Shown here piece by piece: positions 26,635 to 34,506 of a stretch of DNA of 56,881 bases. Location of the stretch: contig NZ_AYJW01000020.1 in the NCBI RefSeq assembly GCF_000497205.1, forward strand, positions 1-56,881, written 5' to 3'. The notes below the pieces were generated by a model. It was given only the letters and a program-made list of their open reading frames with translations, searched no databases and was not told the origin of the DNA. Each line of letters opens with the position of its first letter. Positions within the stretch are counted from its first letter, which is position 1. This DNA is from Saccharopolyspora rectivirgula DSM 43747 (GTDB lineage: Bacteria; Actinomycetota; Actinomycetes; Mycobacteriales; Pseudonocardiaceae). A program made the position numbers and the translations under genes.

Positions 26635-27480
26635 TCAACCGCGCTGGCGGTTCTGCAGCTCTTCCTCCTCGCGCCGCTCCTCCTCGGCGATCGCCTCGGC
26701 CACGGACAGCTTCCTCCGCCGGGCGCGTTCGCCGGTGGCTTCCCCGCTCGGCTTCGGCCCCCGCATCTCGGTGTGGATCAGGTACCCGACGGTGGCGATG
26801 GCGAGAACGCCGAAGGTGATCCACTGCAGGGCGTAGGAGAAGTGCGGACCGGAGTTCAACTGGGGCAGCGGGAGCACCCCGAGCCCGCCCGGCTGGTCCT
26901 CGACCAGCACGAAGTAGCCGGGGCGCAACTGGATGCCGGTGCTCTCGGCGACGGTTCGCGAGTCGATGGTGTGCACCCACCGGTGGCCGTCGTGCTCGAA
27001 AGCGGGGCGCTGCTGCGCGTCGACCTCGTCCATGCGCACGCGAGCGGTCAGCGTGACCTCCCCGGAGGGAGGTGCCGCGAAGTCCGGGGTGCGGGTGCTC
27101 TCCACCGGGCGGATGAAACCGCGGTCCACCAGGACCGTCGTCCCGTCGGTGAGGCGGAACGGGGTGAGGACTTCGAAAGCGGGCTCACCCAGGACGCTGC
27201 GCTGCCAGGCCAGGACTTCGCCCTCCGGCAGGTACTGGCCGCGCAGGACCACCCGCTTCCACTCGGTGCTCTGGTCCGGGGCTTGCCCCTGGGGCAGGAC
27301 TTCGTCGAGCGGTCGCGGTGGTTCCCGGAACGAGGCGCTGATCGCCTCGTTGCGGGCGTGCCTCTCCTCGCTGCGCTGGAACTGCCACGGGGCGAGCACC
27401 GTGAAGCAGAGTGCGACGAACACCACGACGAGTGCGATCGCGGCGAGCCAGCCCGGTCGCAGCAGAAACTTCAGGCGCAC
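26635..27480 (-). CDS. SURF1 family cytochrome oxidase assembly protein
   Basis: A 281-residue SURF1 homologue, involved in heme insertion or assembly of cytochrome c oxidase in the plasma membrane. It has the family topology: a transmembrane helix at about residues 9-29, a periplasmic domain with WKRVVLRGQYL and VLVDRGFI, and a second helix after the diagnostic HFSYALQWITFG near residue 215. A charged C-terminal tail is rich in Glu and Arg (about 45 residues). The start is GTG. M. tuberculosis carries the homologue (Rv2235) at the same relative position between ptpA and cobD. Confidence 0.93.
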   Translation of the reverse strand: MRLKFLLRPGWLAAIALVVVFVALCFTVLAPWQFQRSEERHARNEAISASFREPPRPLDEVLPQGQAPDQSTEWKRVVLRGQYLPEGEVLAWQRSVLGEPAFEVLTPFRLTDGTTVLVDRGFIRPVESTRTPDFAAPPSGEVTLTARVRMDEVDAQQRPAFEHDGHRWVHTIDSRTVAESTGIQLRPGYFVLVEDQPGGLGVLPLPQLNSGPHFSYALQWITFGVLAIATVGYLIHTEMRGPKPSGEATGERARRRKLSVAEAIAEEERREEEELQNRQRG

Positions 27481-27554
27481 ACCTACTACGGTAAGTCGCT
27501 GGGGTTTTCGCCCCCGAGCTGGGCTGGTGGGGGTGTGGGCGAATCAACTGCGGT

Positions 27555-28436
27555 TCAGCCCGCGGCGCGCAGCGCGGAGCGGGCGGCCGCCAGCGCTTGC
27601 CCGGCGTAGCCGCTGCCGAACAGCACTGCGTGCACCAGCAGCGGGAAGAGCTGGTGCAGTCCGACCCGCTGCCGCCAGCCCTCCGCCAACGGGCTGACCT
27701 CCTGGTAAGCCGCCAATATCCGGTCCAAGTGCGGGCAGCCGAAGAGCTGCAGCATCGCCAGGTCGGTTTCCCGGTGCCCGCCGTGCGCGGCCGGGTCGAT
27801 CGCCCAGGCCACCCCGTCTCCCCAGTGCACGTTGCCGCTCCACAGGTCGCCGTGCAGCCGGGCGGGCGGTTCTGCCGGGCCGGCCAACTCGTCCAGCCGC
27901 TCGCACACCGAGCGGATCACCTTGCCGTCCTGCGGGCCGAGCACTCCGGAGTCGACGGCCCGCTGCAGGTACGGCTCCACCCGGTGGGTGGCGTAGAACT
28001 CCGGCCACGACTCGCACGGCACGTTCCTCATCGGCGCCAAGCCGATCCAGGCCTCTTCCGGACCGCCCGGGGGAGCTGCCCCGAAGTGCGGGGCACCGGC
28101 GGCGTGCAGCCGGGCCAGCCCGCGGCCGAACTCCTCGGCCGCCTGCGGAGTGGGCGCCCCCGGCTCGATGAAGTCGATCACCAGCCAGTGGTCGTCGTGG
28201 CCGTGCACCCGCGGCACCGCGAGGGCACCGGGTTCGGCCAGCCAGGTCAGGGAGGCCGCTTCGGCCTGGGCGGCTCGCTCCAGCCTGCTGGCCTTGGCGA
28301 ACACCGGGGTGCCGTCGGGCAGCTGGGCGACGAAGGCACCGGCCGCGGCGTCCCCGCTGCTGACCTGGCGCACCGAGACCGGGGGCTGCCCGGTGATCTC
28401 GGTTATCGCCGCTTCGGCCTGCGCGCGCAAGCTCAT
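27555..28436 (-). CDS. Fructosamine/ribulosamine 3-kinase family protein
   Basis: A 293-residue aminoglycoside-phosphotransferase-fold kinase of the fructosamine-3-kinase family. Conserved segments are the ATP-site lysine in PVFAKAS, the catalytic LHGDLWSGNVHW motif and the metal motif AIDPAAHGGHRETDLAMLQLFG. Bacterial members phosphorylate protein-bound ribulosamines or erythrulosamines on the 3-OH, destabilising the glycation adduct. The ATG overlaps the stop of the upstream LMW phosphatase gene (ATGA). That pairing fits a deglycation pathway in which the phosphatase first removes a 5-phosphate from ribulose-5-phosphate adducts. The frame extends to 28772 but that part is a shadow of the phosphatase. 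Confidence 0.93.
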   Translation of the reverse strand: MSLRAQAEAAITEITGQPPVSVRQVSSGDAAAGAFVAQLPDGTPVFAKASRLERAAQAEAASLTWLAEPGALAVPRVHGHDDHWLVIDFIEPGAPTPQAAEEFGRGLARLHAAGAPHFGAAPPGGPEEAWIGLAPMRNVPCESWPEFYATHRVEPYLQRAVDSGVLGPQDGKVIRSVCERLDELAGPAEPPARLHGDLWSGNVHWGDGVAWAIDPAAHGGHRETDLAMLQLFGCPHLDRILAAYQEVSPLAEGWRQRVGLHQLFPLLVHAVLFGSGYAGQALAAARSALRAAG

Positions 28437-28900
28437 TGACCTCCGATCCGCTCCCGGGTCCAGTCGAGCAGTCCGGGTACGGCTGCTTCGATCATGGCCA
28501 GCACTTCCTCGAAGCCCTTGTCGCCACCGTAGTAAGGATCGGGCACTTCGGCGTCCTCGGGCGAATCCGGGTCGAACGAGCGCAGCAGCCGCACCTTCGC
28601 GGGATCGTCGGCCAGCCTGCGCACCGCTGCCAGGTGGCCGCTGTCCATGACGACCAGCAGATCGGCGGCCAGGTGCTCGTCGTCGATCTGCTGGGCGACG
28701 TGCTCGGTCGGGTAGCCGTGGTCGGCGAGGACCTTCTGGGTGCGCCGGTCGGCGGGCTCGCCGGCATGCCACGGCCCCACCCCGGCGCTCGTCACCTCGA
28801 CCTGATCGGCCAGCCCGGCCCGCCGGAGGTGCTCGCGGAATACCAGCGCCGCCATGGGAGAACGACAGATGTTCCCGGTGCAGATGAAGGAGATGTGCAC
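28433..28900 (-). CDS. ptpA: Low-molecular-weight protein-tyrosine phosphatase (PtpA-like)
   Basis: A phosphatase of about 155 residues. The P-loop CTGNICRS has Cys7 and Arg13, and the general acid aspartate lies in the DPYYGG motif near residue 120. The order of blocks (SAGVGPWH, GYPTEHVAQQ, LLVVMDSGH, LLRSFDP) parallels M. tuberculosis PtpA. The start is ambiguous: GTG at 28900 gives the usual N-terminus VHISFICTG, while GTG at 28927 adds nine residues; neither has a good ribosome binding site. The mycobacterial kinase partner PtkA is not present; instead a fructosamine-kinase-type gene overlaps its end. Human LMW-PTP-A also acts as a protein-ribulosamine-5-phosphatase, making protein repair a plausible job. 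Confidence 0.9.
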   Translation of the reverse strand: MHISFICTGNICRSPMAALVFREHLRRAGLADQVEVTSAGVGPWHAGEPADRRTQKVLADHGYPTEHVAQQIDDEHLAADLLVVMDSGHLAAVRRLADDPAKVRLLRSFDPDSPEDAEVPDPYYGGDKGFEEVLAMIEAAVPGLLDWTRERIGGQ

Positions 28901-28967
28901 GTCCGCCGAGGATAACGACCGGTGCACCGGAGCGGGCCGCGTGGCGGGAAGCGATCTCGCCGGTGGC

Positions 28968-28973
28968 TAGACT
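28968..28973 (+). promoter_or_regulatory. Putative -10 element of leaderless cobC promoter
   Basis: TAGACT lies seven bases before the cobC ATG and there is no ribosome binding site in between, suggesting a leaderless mRNA. Confidence 0.55.
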
Positions 28974-28980
28974 GCCCGCG

Positions 28981-30036
28981 ATGAGCGGCGGAGACGATCA
29001 GGAGCTGTTGCGCCACCACGGCGATGTCGACGCGGCCCCCGGGCTGGTCGACTTCGCGGTGAACGTCCGGCTGGACCGGCCACCGGCGTGGCTGCGCGAC
29101 CGGCTCGCCGCAGCGCTCGACCGGGTGGGGAAGTACCCCTCGCAGCAGGACCAGCGGGCCGCGCAGGCGGCGGCCGCGCAACGGCACGGCCGAGACCCCG
29201 AAGAGGTGCTGATCCTCTCCGGAGCGGCCGAGGCGTTCTCCCTGCTGCCCGCGCTGCGCCCCAAGTTGGCCGCGGTGATCCACCCGTCGTTCACCGAGCC
29301 GGAGCTGGCGCTGCGCACCGCCGGGATCGAGGTGCGGCGGGTGGTCCTGCCGGCCGAGGACGGCTACCGGCTCGACCCGCGGGCCGTGCCGGAGCAGGCC
29401 GACCTGGTGGTGGTGGGCAACCCGACGAATCCGACTTCCGTGCAGCACCCGGCCGGTGACATCCGCCGGCTGCTGCGGCCCGGCCGGGTGGTAGTGGTGG
29501 ACGAGGCCTTCGCCGATGCGATCCCCGGCGAACCGCAGTCGTTGGCCGGCCACCGGGCGGACGGGCTGCTGGTGGTGCGCAGCCTGACCAAGACGTGGGG
29601 ACTGCCGGGGCTGCGCGCCGGGTATGCGCTGGGCAGCCCGCAGCTGCTGCGGCAGCTCGGTCGACTCCGCCCGCACTGGCCGGTGGGCACGTTGGTGCTG
29701 GAAGCGGTGCGGGCCTGTTGCGAGCCGGCGGCGGTCGCGGAAGCGGAGCGGGCTGCGCTGCGCACCGCCGAGCACCGGCGGGAGCTGGCCGCCGAGCTCG
29801 CCGCGATCCCCGGGGTCCGGGTGGTCGGGCCGGCCCACGGGCCGTTCCTGCTGCTCTCCGTCGAGAACGGGGAGAAGGTGCGCGGGGCGCTGCGGGAGCG
29901 GGGGATCGCGGTGCGCCGGGGAGACACCTTCCCCGGGTTGGGGACGAACGACATGCGGGTGGCGGTGCGCCAGCCGGACCAGAACAGGCTGCTGGTCCGG
30001 GCTCTCCGGGAACTCGTGGGATGGGATGAGGCATGA
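28981..30036 (+). CDS. cobC: Threonine-phosphate decarboxylase-like PLP enzyme (CobC)
   Basis: A 351-residue fold-type I PLP enzyme related to histidinol-phosphate aminotransferase. In cobalamin synthesis this type decarboxylates L-threonine O-3-phosphate to the aminopropanol phosphate used by CobD. The PLP segment shows [11 protein letters not shown], the DEAFAD motif, and the Schiff-base lysine in [18 protein letters not shown] (near residue 205). M. tuberculosis has the homologue Rv2231c in the same setting. Aminotransferase activity remains possible. The start at 28981 is probably leaderless; it is the first gene of the cobC-nif3-zinc ribbon-RNase H operon, and its stop overlaps the next ATG. 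Confidence 0.88.
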   Translation: MSGGDDQELLRHHGDVDAAPGLVDFAVNVRLDRPPAWLRDRLAAALDRVGKYPSQQDQRAAQAAAAQRHGRDPEEVLILSGAAEAFSLLPALRPKLAAVIHPSFTEPELALRTAGIEVRRVVLPAEDGYRLDPRAVPEQADLVVVGNPTNPTSVQHPAGDIRRLLRPGRVVVVDEAFADAIPGEPQSLAGHRADGLLVVRSLTKTWGLPGLRAGYALGSPQLLRQLGRLRPHWPVGTLVLEAVRACCEPAAVAEAERAALRTAEHRRELAAELAAIPGVRVVGPAHGPFLLLSVENGEKVRGALRERGIAVRRGDTFPGLGTNDMRVAVRQPDQNRLLVRALRELVGWDEA

Positions 30037-30890
30037 CGGTGCGGATCAAGGACGTGCTCGCGGTGCTGGAGGAGGCGTATCCGCCTGCGCTGGCCGAAAG
30101 CTGGGACGCGGTCGGCCTGGTCTGCGGTGATCCGGAGGAGCCGGTGCACCGGGTGCTGTTCTGCGTGGACCCGGTGGAGGCTACTGTGGACGAAGCAGTG
30201 CAGGCGGGCGCGCAGCTGCTGGTCGCGCACCACCCCCTGCTGCTCCGGGGAGTGCACGGGGTCCCGGCCAACAGCCACAAGGGCCGGGTGGTGCACCAGC
30301 TGATCCGCTCCGGTGTCGCGCTGTACTGCGCGCACACCAACGCGGACAGCGCGGTTCCGGGCGTGTCGGACGCGTTGGCCGCTGCGCTCGGACTGTCGGT
30401 GCGGGCCCCGCTGGCCCCGCACGCCGAGGGAGCCGCCACCGGGCTCGGCCGGATCGGGGAACTGCCCGAAGCCGAGCCGCTGCGGGACTTCGTGCAGCGG
30501 GTGGCCAACGCGCTGCCCACCACGGCGTGGGGGGTTCGCGCGGCCGGTGATCCGCAGCAGCCGGTGCGGACCGTCGCGGTCTGCGGTGGCGCTGGGGATT
30601 CGTTCCTGGCCGCCGCGCAGGAGGCCGGGGTGGACGCGTACGTGACCGCTGACCTGCGGCACCACCCGGCTGCGGAGCACCTGGCGCAGGCCGACGTCCC
30701 CGGCACCAAGGTCCCCGCGCTGGTGGATGTGGCGCACTGGGCCAGCGAGTGGCCGTGGTGCCAGCAGGCGGCTGACATCGTGACCGCGGCGCTGCCCGAT
30801 ACTGTCGAGGTTCTGGTTTCCACCCGCCGCACCGATCCGTGGACTGTGCACGCCGGTACGGCAGCCGACTCAGGGAGGACACTCGCGTGA
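30033..30890 (+). CDS. Nif3-like dinuclear metal centre protein
   Basis: A 285-residue Nif3/YqfO/YbgI family protein. The metal-binding histidines are in [12 protein letters not shown] near residue 65, and the C-terminal metal segment is [12 protein letters not shown]. This member is the short form, without the PII-like insertion of the 370-residue forms. The family forms toroidal hexamers; its cellular role is unsettled despite annotation as GTP cyclohydrolase I type 2 homologue. It overlaps cobC (ATGA) upstream and the zinc-ribbon gene (GTGA) downstream. The M. tuberculosis counterpart is Rv2230c. Confidence 0.92.
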   Translation: MTVRIKDVLAVLEEAYPPALAESWDAVGLVCGDPEEPVHRVLFCVDPVEATVDEAVQAGAQLLVAHHPLLLRGVHGVPANSHKGRVVHQLIRSGVALYCAHTNADSAVPGVSDALAAALGLSVRAPLAPHAEGAATGLGRIGELPEAEPLRDFVQRVANALPTTAWGVRAAGDPQQPVRTVAVCGGAGDSFLAAAQEAGVDAYVTADLRHHPAAEHLAQADVPGTKVPALVDVAHWASEWPWCQQAADIVTAALPDTVEVLVSTRRTDPWTVHAGTAADSGRTLA

Positions 30891-31621
30891 AAGCCGACCC
30901 AGCCGCGCAGCGGCGGCTGCTCGAGCTCGCTCAGGTCGATGCCGATCTGAACCGCGTCAAGCACCGCCGGCGGACCTTGGCTGAACTGGAAGAGATCGGT
31001 CGCGCGGAGCGTGAGTTGCAGGCCAAGCGGGACGAGCTGGTGCTCGCCCAAACTTCCTACGGCGATCTCGAGCGCGAGGTGAAGCGCCTGGAGAAGGAGA
31101 TCGAGCAGCTGCGCGCCCGGAAGGAACGCGACGAGCGGATGATGTCCTCCGGTGGTTCCGCCAAGCAGCTGGAGGAGCTGGAGCACGAGCTGCAGACCCT
31201 GGCCCGCCGGCAGGACGTGCTGGAAGAAGAGCTGCTGGAGGTCATGGAGCAGCGCGAGGCGCTGGAGGCCAACGTGACCCGGTCCAAGCAGGCGGTCGCG
31301 GAGGCCGAGCAGGCGCTGGAGGACGCCAAGTACCGCCGCGACGAGGAACTCGCCGACCTGGAGGCCGCCCAGGCGCGCCGCGCGAAGGAGCGCGAGCTGC
31401 TGATCAACGCCCTGCCCGCGGAGCTGGCGGCGCTGTACGAGCGGATCCTGCAGCAGCGGGGCATCGCGGCCGGGCCGCTGCAGGGCAGCCGGTGCGGTGC
31501 TTGCCGGCTCGAACTCGACAGGTCGACGTTGAAGGACTTGCGGGAAGCGGCCCCGGACGACGTGGTGCGCTGCTCGGAGTGCGGTGCTGTGCTGGTGCGC
31601 ACGGGAGGAGCCGGCGAGTGA
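30887..31621 (+). CDS. Coiled-coil C4-type zinc ribbon protein
   Basis: A 244-residue protein. About residues 10-175 form a long, highly charged helical hairpin (coiled coil). A C-terminal zinc ribbon follows, with CGACRLEL and CSECGAVL supplying four cysteines. It is a CT398/Rv2229c-type protein, conserved in bacteria and proposed to act in nucleic-acid or secretion-related scaffolding, with no settled biochemistry. The GTG start at 30887 overlaps the Nif3 stop and is preceded by AGGGAGGA. Its stop overlaps the GTG of the RNase H fusion, so production is coupled to it. Confidence 0.92.
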   Translation: MKADPAAQRRLLELAQVDADLNRVKHRRRTLAELEEIGRAERELQAKRDELVLAQTSYGDLEREVKRLEKEIEQLRARKERDERMMSSGGSAKQLEELEHELQTLARRQDVLEEELLEVMEQREALEANVTRSKQAVAEAEQALEDAKYRRDEELADLEAAQARRAKERELLINALPAELAALYERILQQRGIAAGPLQGSRCGACRLELDRSTLKDLREAAPDDVVRCSECGAVLVRTGGAGE

Positions 31622-32697
31622 GCGGCCGGTTCGTCGTCGAAGCTGACGGCGGCTCGCGCGGCAACCCCGGCGTGGCCGGGTGCGGGGCGGTAGTCCGCGG
31701 CCCCGAGGGGGAAGTGCTGGCCGAGCGGTCGATCAGCCTGGGCACCACCACCAACAACGTCGCCGAGTACCAGGGGCTGATCGCTGGACTGCGAGCGGCC
31801 GCCGAGCTGGGCGCGGACACCGTGGACGTGCGGATGGACTCCAAGCTCGTCGTCGAGCAGATGTCCGGCCGCTGGCGGGTCAAGCAGCCCCACCTGCAGC
31901 CCCTCGTCGCGCAGGCGACGGAACTGGTCGGGGGTTTCGCACAGGTCAGCTTCACCTGGGTGCCCCGCGCGGAGAACGCCCACGCCGACCGGTTGGCCAA
32001 CGAGGCCATGGACGCGGCTGCGTCCGGTGAGCAGCCGCGGGACCGGGAACGGGCGCCCGCGGTGGGCGACGAGGCGACCACCCGACTGGTGCTGCTGCGG
32101 CACGCGCAGACCGATTTCTCCGTGGAAGGGCGCTACTGCGGTCGGGGTGACCCGCAGCTGACCCGGGTCGGCTGGCAGCAGGCCAGGTTGTTGGCCCGTC
32201 GGGTCGCGAAGCTGCCGAACCTCCCGACTTCCGGTTCGGTGGTGCTCTCCTCGCCGCTGCGCCGGGCCCGGCAGACCGCGGACGAAGTGGCGGGGGAGAT
32301 CGGCGGGGAGACCGTGGTGCACGACGCGCTGCGGGAGGCCGACTTCGGCGAGTGGGAGGGGCTCACGTTCGCCGAGGCCGCCCAGCGGGACCCGGAACTG
32401 CACCGCAAGTGGCTTTCCGACCCCAGCGTGCCGCCGCCGGGCGGGGAGAGCTTGGACGCGGTGCACCGGCGGGTCGCCGCGCTGCGGGACGAACTGGTGG
32501 ACCGCTACGCCGGCCGGACCGCGGTGGTGGTCAGCCACACCACGCCGCTCAAGGCGTTGTTGCGGCTGGGGCTCGGTGCCGGTCCTGAAGTGTTCTTCCG
32601 GCTCCGGTTGGACCTGGCCTCGCTGTCTATTGTGGAGTTCTACGCCGACGGGCACGCGTCGGTCCGGCTGGTCAACGACACCTCCCACCTGGCTTGA
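31618..32697 (+). CDS. Bifunctional RNase HI / histidine phosphatase (CobC-type)
   Basis: A 359-residue fusion. Residues 1-135 are RNase HI, which cleaves RNA in RNA-DNA hybrids, with the DEDD residues Asp10 (EADGG), Glu50 (NNVAEYQG), Asp74 (MDSK) and Asp124 (HADRLAN). After a linker, residues 155-359 form a histidine phosphatase domain with LLRHAQT (His162 as phospho-acceptor) and the second histidine in VVVSHTTPLK, related to alpha-ribazole phosphatase of cobalamin synthesis. M. tuberculosis Rv2228c has the same fusion with both activities. The start is GTG overlapping the previous stop. It is followed 81 bp downstream by rnpB on the same strand. Confidence 0.95.
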   Translation: MSGRFVVEADGGSRGNPGVAGCGAVVRGPEGEVLAERSISLGTTTNNVAEYQGLIAGLRAAAELGADTVDVRMDSKLVVEQMSGRWRVKQPHLQPLVAQATELVGGFAQVSFTWVPRAENAHADRLANEAMDAAASGEQPRDRERAPAVGDEATTRLVLLRHAQTDFSVEGRYCGRGDPQLTRVGWQQARLLARRVAKLPNLPTSGSVVLSSPLRRARQTADEVAGEIGGETVVHDALREADFGEWEGLTFAEAAQRDPELHRKWLSDPSVPPPGGESLDAVHRRVAALRDELVDRYAGRTAVVVSHTTPLKALLRLGLGAGPEVFFRLRLDLASLSIVEFYADGHASVRLVNDTSHLA

Positions 32698-32764
32698 TCC
32701 CGCGAGCCGGGTGGGCAGGCGCCCGCCCGCGCGCACGCCTCCGGACCGTTCGGTGACGGTTGGG

Positions 32765-32770
32765 TAAACT
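32765..32770 (+). promoter_or_regulatory. Putative -10 element of rnpB
   Basis: TAAACT is located eight bases before the predicted 5' end of RNase P RNA, a suitable distance for a -10 hexamer. A convincing -35 box was not seen. Confidence 0.5.
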
Positions 32771-32778
32771 CGGAAGGA

Positions 32779-33179
32779 GCGGATGAGTCGGCTGGGCGAC
32801 CGCGGTGGGCGAGAGCCCATCGAGGAAAGTCCGGACTCCACAGGGCAGGGTGGTTGCTAACAGCAACCCGGGGCGACCCGCGGGAAAGTGCCACAGAAAA
32901 CAGACCGCCCGGTGGGTTCTCCACCGGGTAAGGGTGAAAAGGTGGTGTAAGAGACCACCAGCACCCCGGGTGACCGGGGTGGCTTGGTAAACCCCACCCG
33001 GAGCAAGGCCAAGAGGGCACCGGTAGGTGCCTGCGCGGACGTTCGAGGGTGGCCCGCCCGAGTCCGCGGGTAGGCCGCTTGAGCTTGTCGGTGACGGCAA
33101 GCCCAGATGGATGGTCGCCGAACGGGACTGCCGCAAGGCGCCCGGGAACAGAATCCGGCTTACAGGCCGACTCATCCGC
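32779..33179 (+). ncRNA. rnpB: RNase P RNA, bacterial type A
   Basis: The catalytic RNA of RNase P, which matures tRNA 5' ends. The terminal helix P1 is GCGGATGAGTCGG (32779-32791) with CCGACTCATCCGC (33167-33179). The universally conserved GAGGAAAGTCCGGACTCC region starts at 32821. The CRIV-CRV blocks include ACAGAAAACAGACCGCCC (from 32893), and the 3' block GAATCCGGCTTACAGGCC lies just before P1'. The length of about 400 nt is normal. It sits directly downstream of the RNase H fusion gene, as in mycobacteria. Confidence 0.98.
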
Positions 33180-33708
33180 ATCTTCGTTCTTCTCGTCGGG
33201 AACGTTCGCCGTCGCGGCCGCTTCGCGCGTTCTCTCCTCTTTTTCAGTGCAGATGCCGCGACCAGCGCTGCCCTGGGTGGTACGGCCAGGGGAAAAACCG
33301 CTACCCTGCCAGCAAGCCAAGATCACTTGGCCGGGGGCCGCTGGTCGAACTCGCTCCGCGGTGATCCGGTCGGGTGCTTCCTGGTGAGGTGTGCGCAACT
33401 CCACTTCGGCACAGGTTTGTGCACGGTGTGTTACGAAAGGGTTCGCAAGCGGGTGAAAAGTCACGACAGTCGAGGCAGAGGGTTGCCTGGTTATTGGCGA
33501 TTCTGCCGTTTTACGCCAAAAGTGGCATGCCCGTTCGGCCTATCCGGCGCGTGGCCGAGCTGATTCGGTGCCGCCGGGTTTTCGCCACACCCGGAGCCGT
33601 AACCACTACTTCTGGTGACCTTGTCATGTTCTACTCGTACCTGCGTGCCGGATCATGCCGGCAAGCTCAGGCACCGACCCGAAAACACTGCGCGCTAGGG
33701 GTGCAGAG
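33180..33708 (+). other. Long intergenic/leader region between rnpB and the secretion operon
   Basis: No gene was recognised in about 530 bp. At 33200-33244 a GAACG...CGTTC hairpin is followed by a CTCTTTTT run, a possible rnpB terminator. The stretch from about 33400 to 33620 is less GC-rich. It includes GGCAGA (33474-33479) facing TCTGCC (33502-33507) and AGGCA/TGCCT alternatives, so a structured leader is possible. It should hold the promoter of the downstream secretion operon. It does not match any riboswitch class I can recognise. Confidence 0.45.
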
Positions 33709-33999
33709 ATGACCGCCATGCCGCTGGAAACACTGGCGCAACTAGACGTACTGGCGCAGCAAACGCAGCTGGGCACCGAGGGCATCCGCGGTTGGATTCT
33801 CAACAACCTGCTTCCGCTGCTGCTGCTCACCGTCGCCATCCTGCTGCTGTGGCTGGGTGGCGGGAAGGGCGACAACGCCGGTGTCATGCGTCGAGTGGGC
33901 GGTGTTTTCGTCGCGCTCGGCATCATCGGCTTGGCCGTCACCGGTGCCGGGGTGGACATCGGAACGTTCATCGCCAGCTTGTTCGCGACCAGCGGGTGA
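33709..33999 (+). CDS. Small two-helix membrane protein, pilin (VirB2)-like, of the T4SS-like cluster
   Basis: A 96-residue protein with two hydrophobic helices, at about 33-50 (LLPLLLLTVAILLLWLGGG) and 65-92, joined by a short polar loop (KGDNAGVMRR). This size and topology match VirB2/TrbC pilin-like subunits and the small membrane proteins that open actinobacterial conjugation clusters. Sequence identity cannot be judged here. The ATG at 33709 is preceded by AGGGG nine bases upstream; the frame starts at 33655 but that part lacks support. It is first of seven tightly spaced plus-strand genes. The role as pilin or channel subunit is inferred from position and topology. Confidence 0.75.
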   Translation: MTAMPLETLAQLDVLAQQTQLGTEGIRGWILNNLLPLLLLTVAILLLWLGGGKGDNAGVMRRVGGVFVALGIIGLAVTGAGVDIGTFIASLFATSG

Positions 34000-34005
34000 T
34001 CACCA

Positions 34006-34506
34006 GTGCGCATCCGCACCGACGACGAGATCTACCGGGTGGACGCGGTCTGGCTCGGCCCGCCCAAGGCGACGTTCCCGTGGCGGGCGCGCTACGTCGC
34101 CTGGGGCGTGGGCATCGTGGTGTTCCTGCTCGTCCTCGCCGTGGAACGGCGGCTGGGAATCGGCTTCGGGTTCTTCTCAACCGCGTGGGCAGTCGTCATC
34201 ACCGTTGCGCTCACCAGGCTCATCTGCTCGCGGATCAGCCACGAGCGGCCGCTGAGCGCCGTGATGACGATGTGGCTGCGCGAGCTCACCGCCCCGCGGG
34301 AGAAGACGTCCGCAACGGGCGGGGCCGCCAGCGCTGCCCGCATCAGGGTGAACAGTCAACGGCCTCGGCCGAAGAAAACCAGGCAGCGGTCCCGGGGCAG
34401 GCAGCGGAGGGCGCGGTACGCCCGGCAGCCGGGCCGCACCCCGGTCGCCAGCACACGCGCGCGTAACAGGGAGGTTCGCGGTGTTCGGTCGCCAGCGAGG
34501 CCGTGA
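34006..34506 (+). CDS. VirB3/PrgI-like membrane protein of the T4SS-like cluster
   Basis: A 166-residue protein. Two adjacent helices lie at about residues 27-45 and 50-68, typical of VirB3/PrgI-type inner-membrane components, preceded by a short cytosolic segment (RTDDEIYRVDAVWLGPP). The C-terminal 80 residues are strongly basic (many Arg/Lys and Pro) and probably bind nucleic acid or the ATPase. The start is GTG, six bases after the previous stop. It overlaps the next gene by 26 bp. In many systems VirB3 is fused to or works with VirB4, which is encoded next. Confidence 0.72.
   Translation: MRIRTDDEIYRVDAVWLGPPKATFPWRARYVAWGVGIVVFLLVLAVERRLGIGFGFFSTAWAVVITVALTRLICSRISHERPLSAVMTMWLRELTAPREKTSATGGAASAARIRVNSQRPRPKKTRQRSRGRQRRARYARQPGRTPVASTRARNREVRGVRSPARP

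Noticed and set aside
33181-33708. A c-di-AMP (ydaO) riboswitch before the cell-wall hydrolase-containing operon
   Set aside because: I looked for the conserved ydaO blocks because such riboswitches precede cell-wall hydrolase genes in actinomycetes, but the order and sequences do not fit.
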